This document shows positions 63,976 through 64,000 of a stretch of DNA of 64,000 nt, in pieces (the stretch's first letter is position 1; every line of letters begins with the position of its first letter). The notes under the pieces are model-generated. The model was not told where the DNA came from. It searched no databases and was given only the letters and a program-made list of their open reading frames with translations. Both the position numbers and the translations under genes were made by a program. Where the stretch lies: the NCBI RefSeq assembly GCF_019049675.1, contig NZ_JAFMOW010000065.1, forward strand, positions 308,279-372,278, given 5' to 3'. The DNA comes from Rahnella bonaserana (GTDB lineage Bacteria > Pseudomonadota > Gammaproteobacteria > Enterobacterales > Enterobacteriaceae).

Positions 63976-64000
63976 GCCCCCGGGATCATCAGATCCCGGG
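63976..64000 (+). terminator. terminator after ggt, cut by the window end
   Basis: CCCGGGATC and GATCCCGGG around ATCA, preceded by an A-rich run; the T-tract would lie just beyond the window. It is 85 bases after ggt. Confidence 0.65.

Overview
This is a 64 kb piece of an Enterobacterales chromosome, almost entirely core genome. The gene order follows the Escherichia coli segment hha-tomB / ffs / tesB / amtB-glnK / mdlBA / queC / ppiD-hupB-lon-clpX-clpP-tig / bolA-ampG / cyoABCDE / thiI-xseB-ispA-dxs / nusB-ribH-ribD-nrdR / secFD-yajC-tgt-queA / acpH. Protein identities with E. coli are high but not strain-level. A Yersinia YmoA-like 67-residue Hha and several departures from the E. coli layout suggest a Yersiniaceae-type genus (Rahnella, Ewingella, Rouxiella or Serratia relatives). 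That placement is inference from remembered sequences, not a database result. No tRNA, 16S/23S rRNA, CRISPR array, prophage or insertion sequence was seen.

Left part (1-5.7 kb): an unrecognised 117-residue protein, the tomB-hha pair, then an accessory purine-salvage cassette (LysR regulator, adenine deaminase, NCS2 purine permease) with a strong PurR-box match in the divergent promoter region. From 5.8 to 20 kb come 4.5S SRP RNA, atl, ybaY, tesB, the nitrogen-controlled glnK-amtB operon with a sigma-54 promoter and NtrC sites, the MdlAB exporter, the divergent decR/cdsH cysteine-detoxification pair, cof, an SgrR-family regulator, queC and fadM.

From 20 to 31 kb lies the protein quality-control block on the minus strand (ybaV, ppiD, hupB, lon, clpX, clpP, tig, bolA), with recognisable heat-shock promoters before lon and clpP. 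yajG and ampG (muropeptide import) follow, then the cytochrome bo3 oxidase operon cyoABCDE, yajR and an extra Gfo/Idh/MocA oxidoreductase not at this place in E. coli.

From 41 to 54 kb is a vitamin and isoprenoid block: yajQ, panE-yajL, thiI, xseB-ispA-dxs, yajO, pgpA-thiL-nusB-ribH-ribD-nrdR and yajI. Dxs supplies DXP to both isoprenoids and thiamine, and ThiI and ThiL act in thiamine synthesis or activation. From 54.7 to 60.3 kb is queA-tgt-yajC-secD-secF; with queC this makes three queuosine genes in the window. The right end carries acpH, a 2-Cys peroxiredoxin behind an OxyR-like site, and a periplasmic gamma-glutamyltransferase.

I do not see a convincing new multi-gene system. The signals most worth following are non-coding: two copies of a roughly 125 bp dispersed palindromic repeat (about 15.76 and 41.09 kb), a 21 bp-arm inverted repeat between thiI and xseB, a perfect palindrome over the presumed cyo -35 box, and the PurR, NtrC, DecR-type and OxyR-type sites described below. 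Start codons were moved inside several open reading frames where homology and ribosome-binding sites favoured it.
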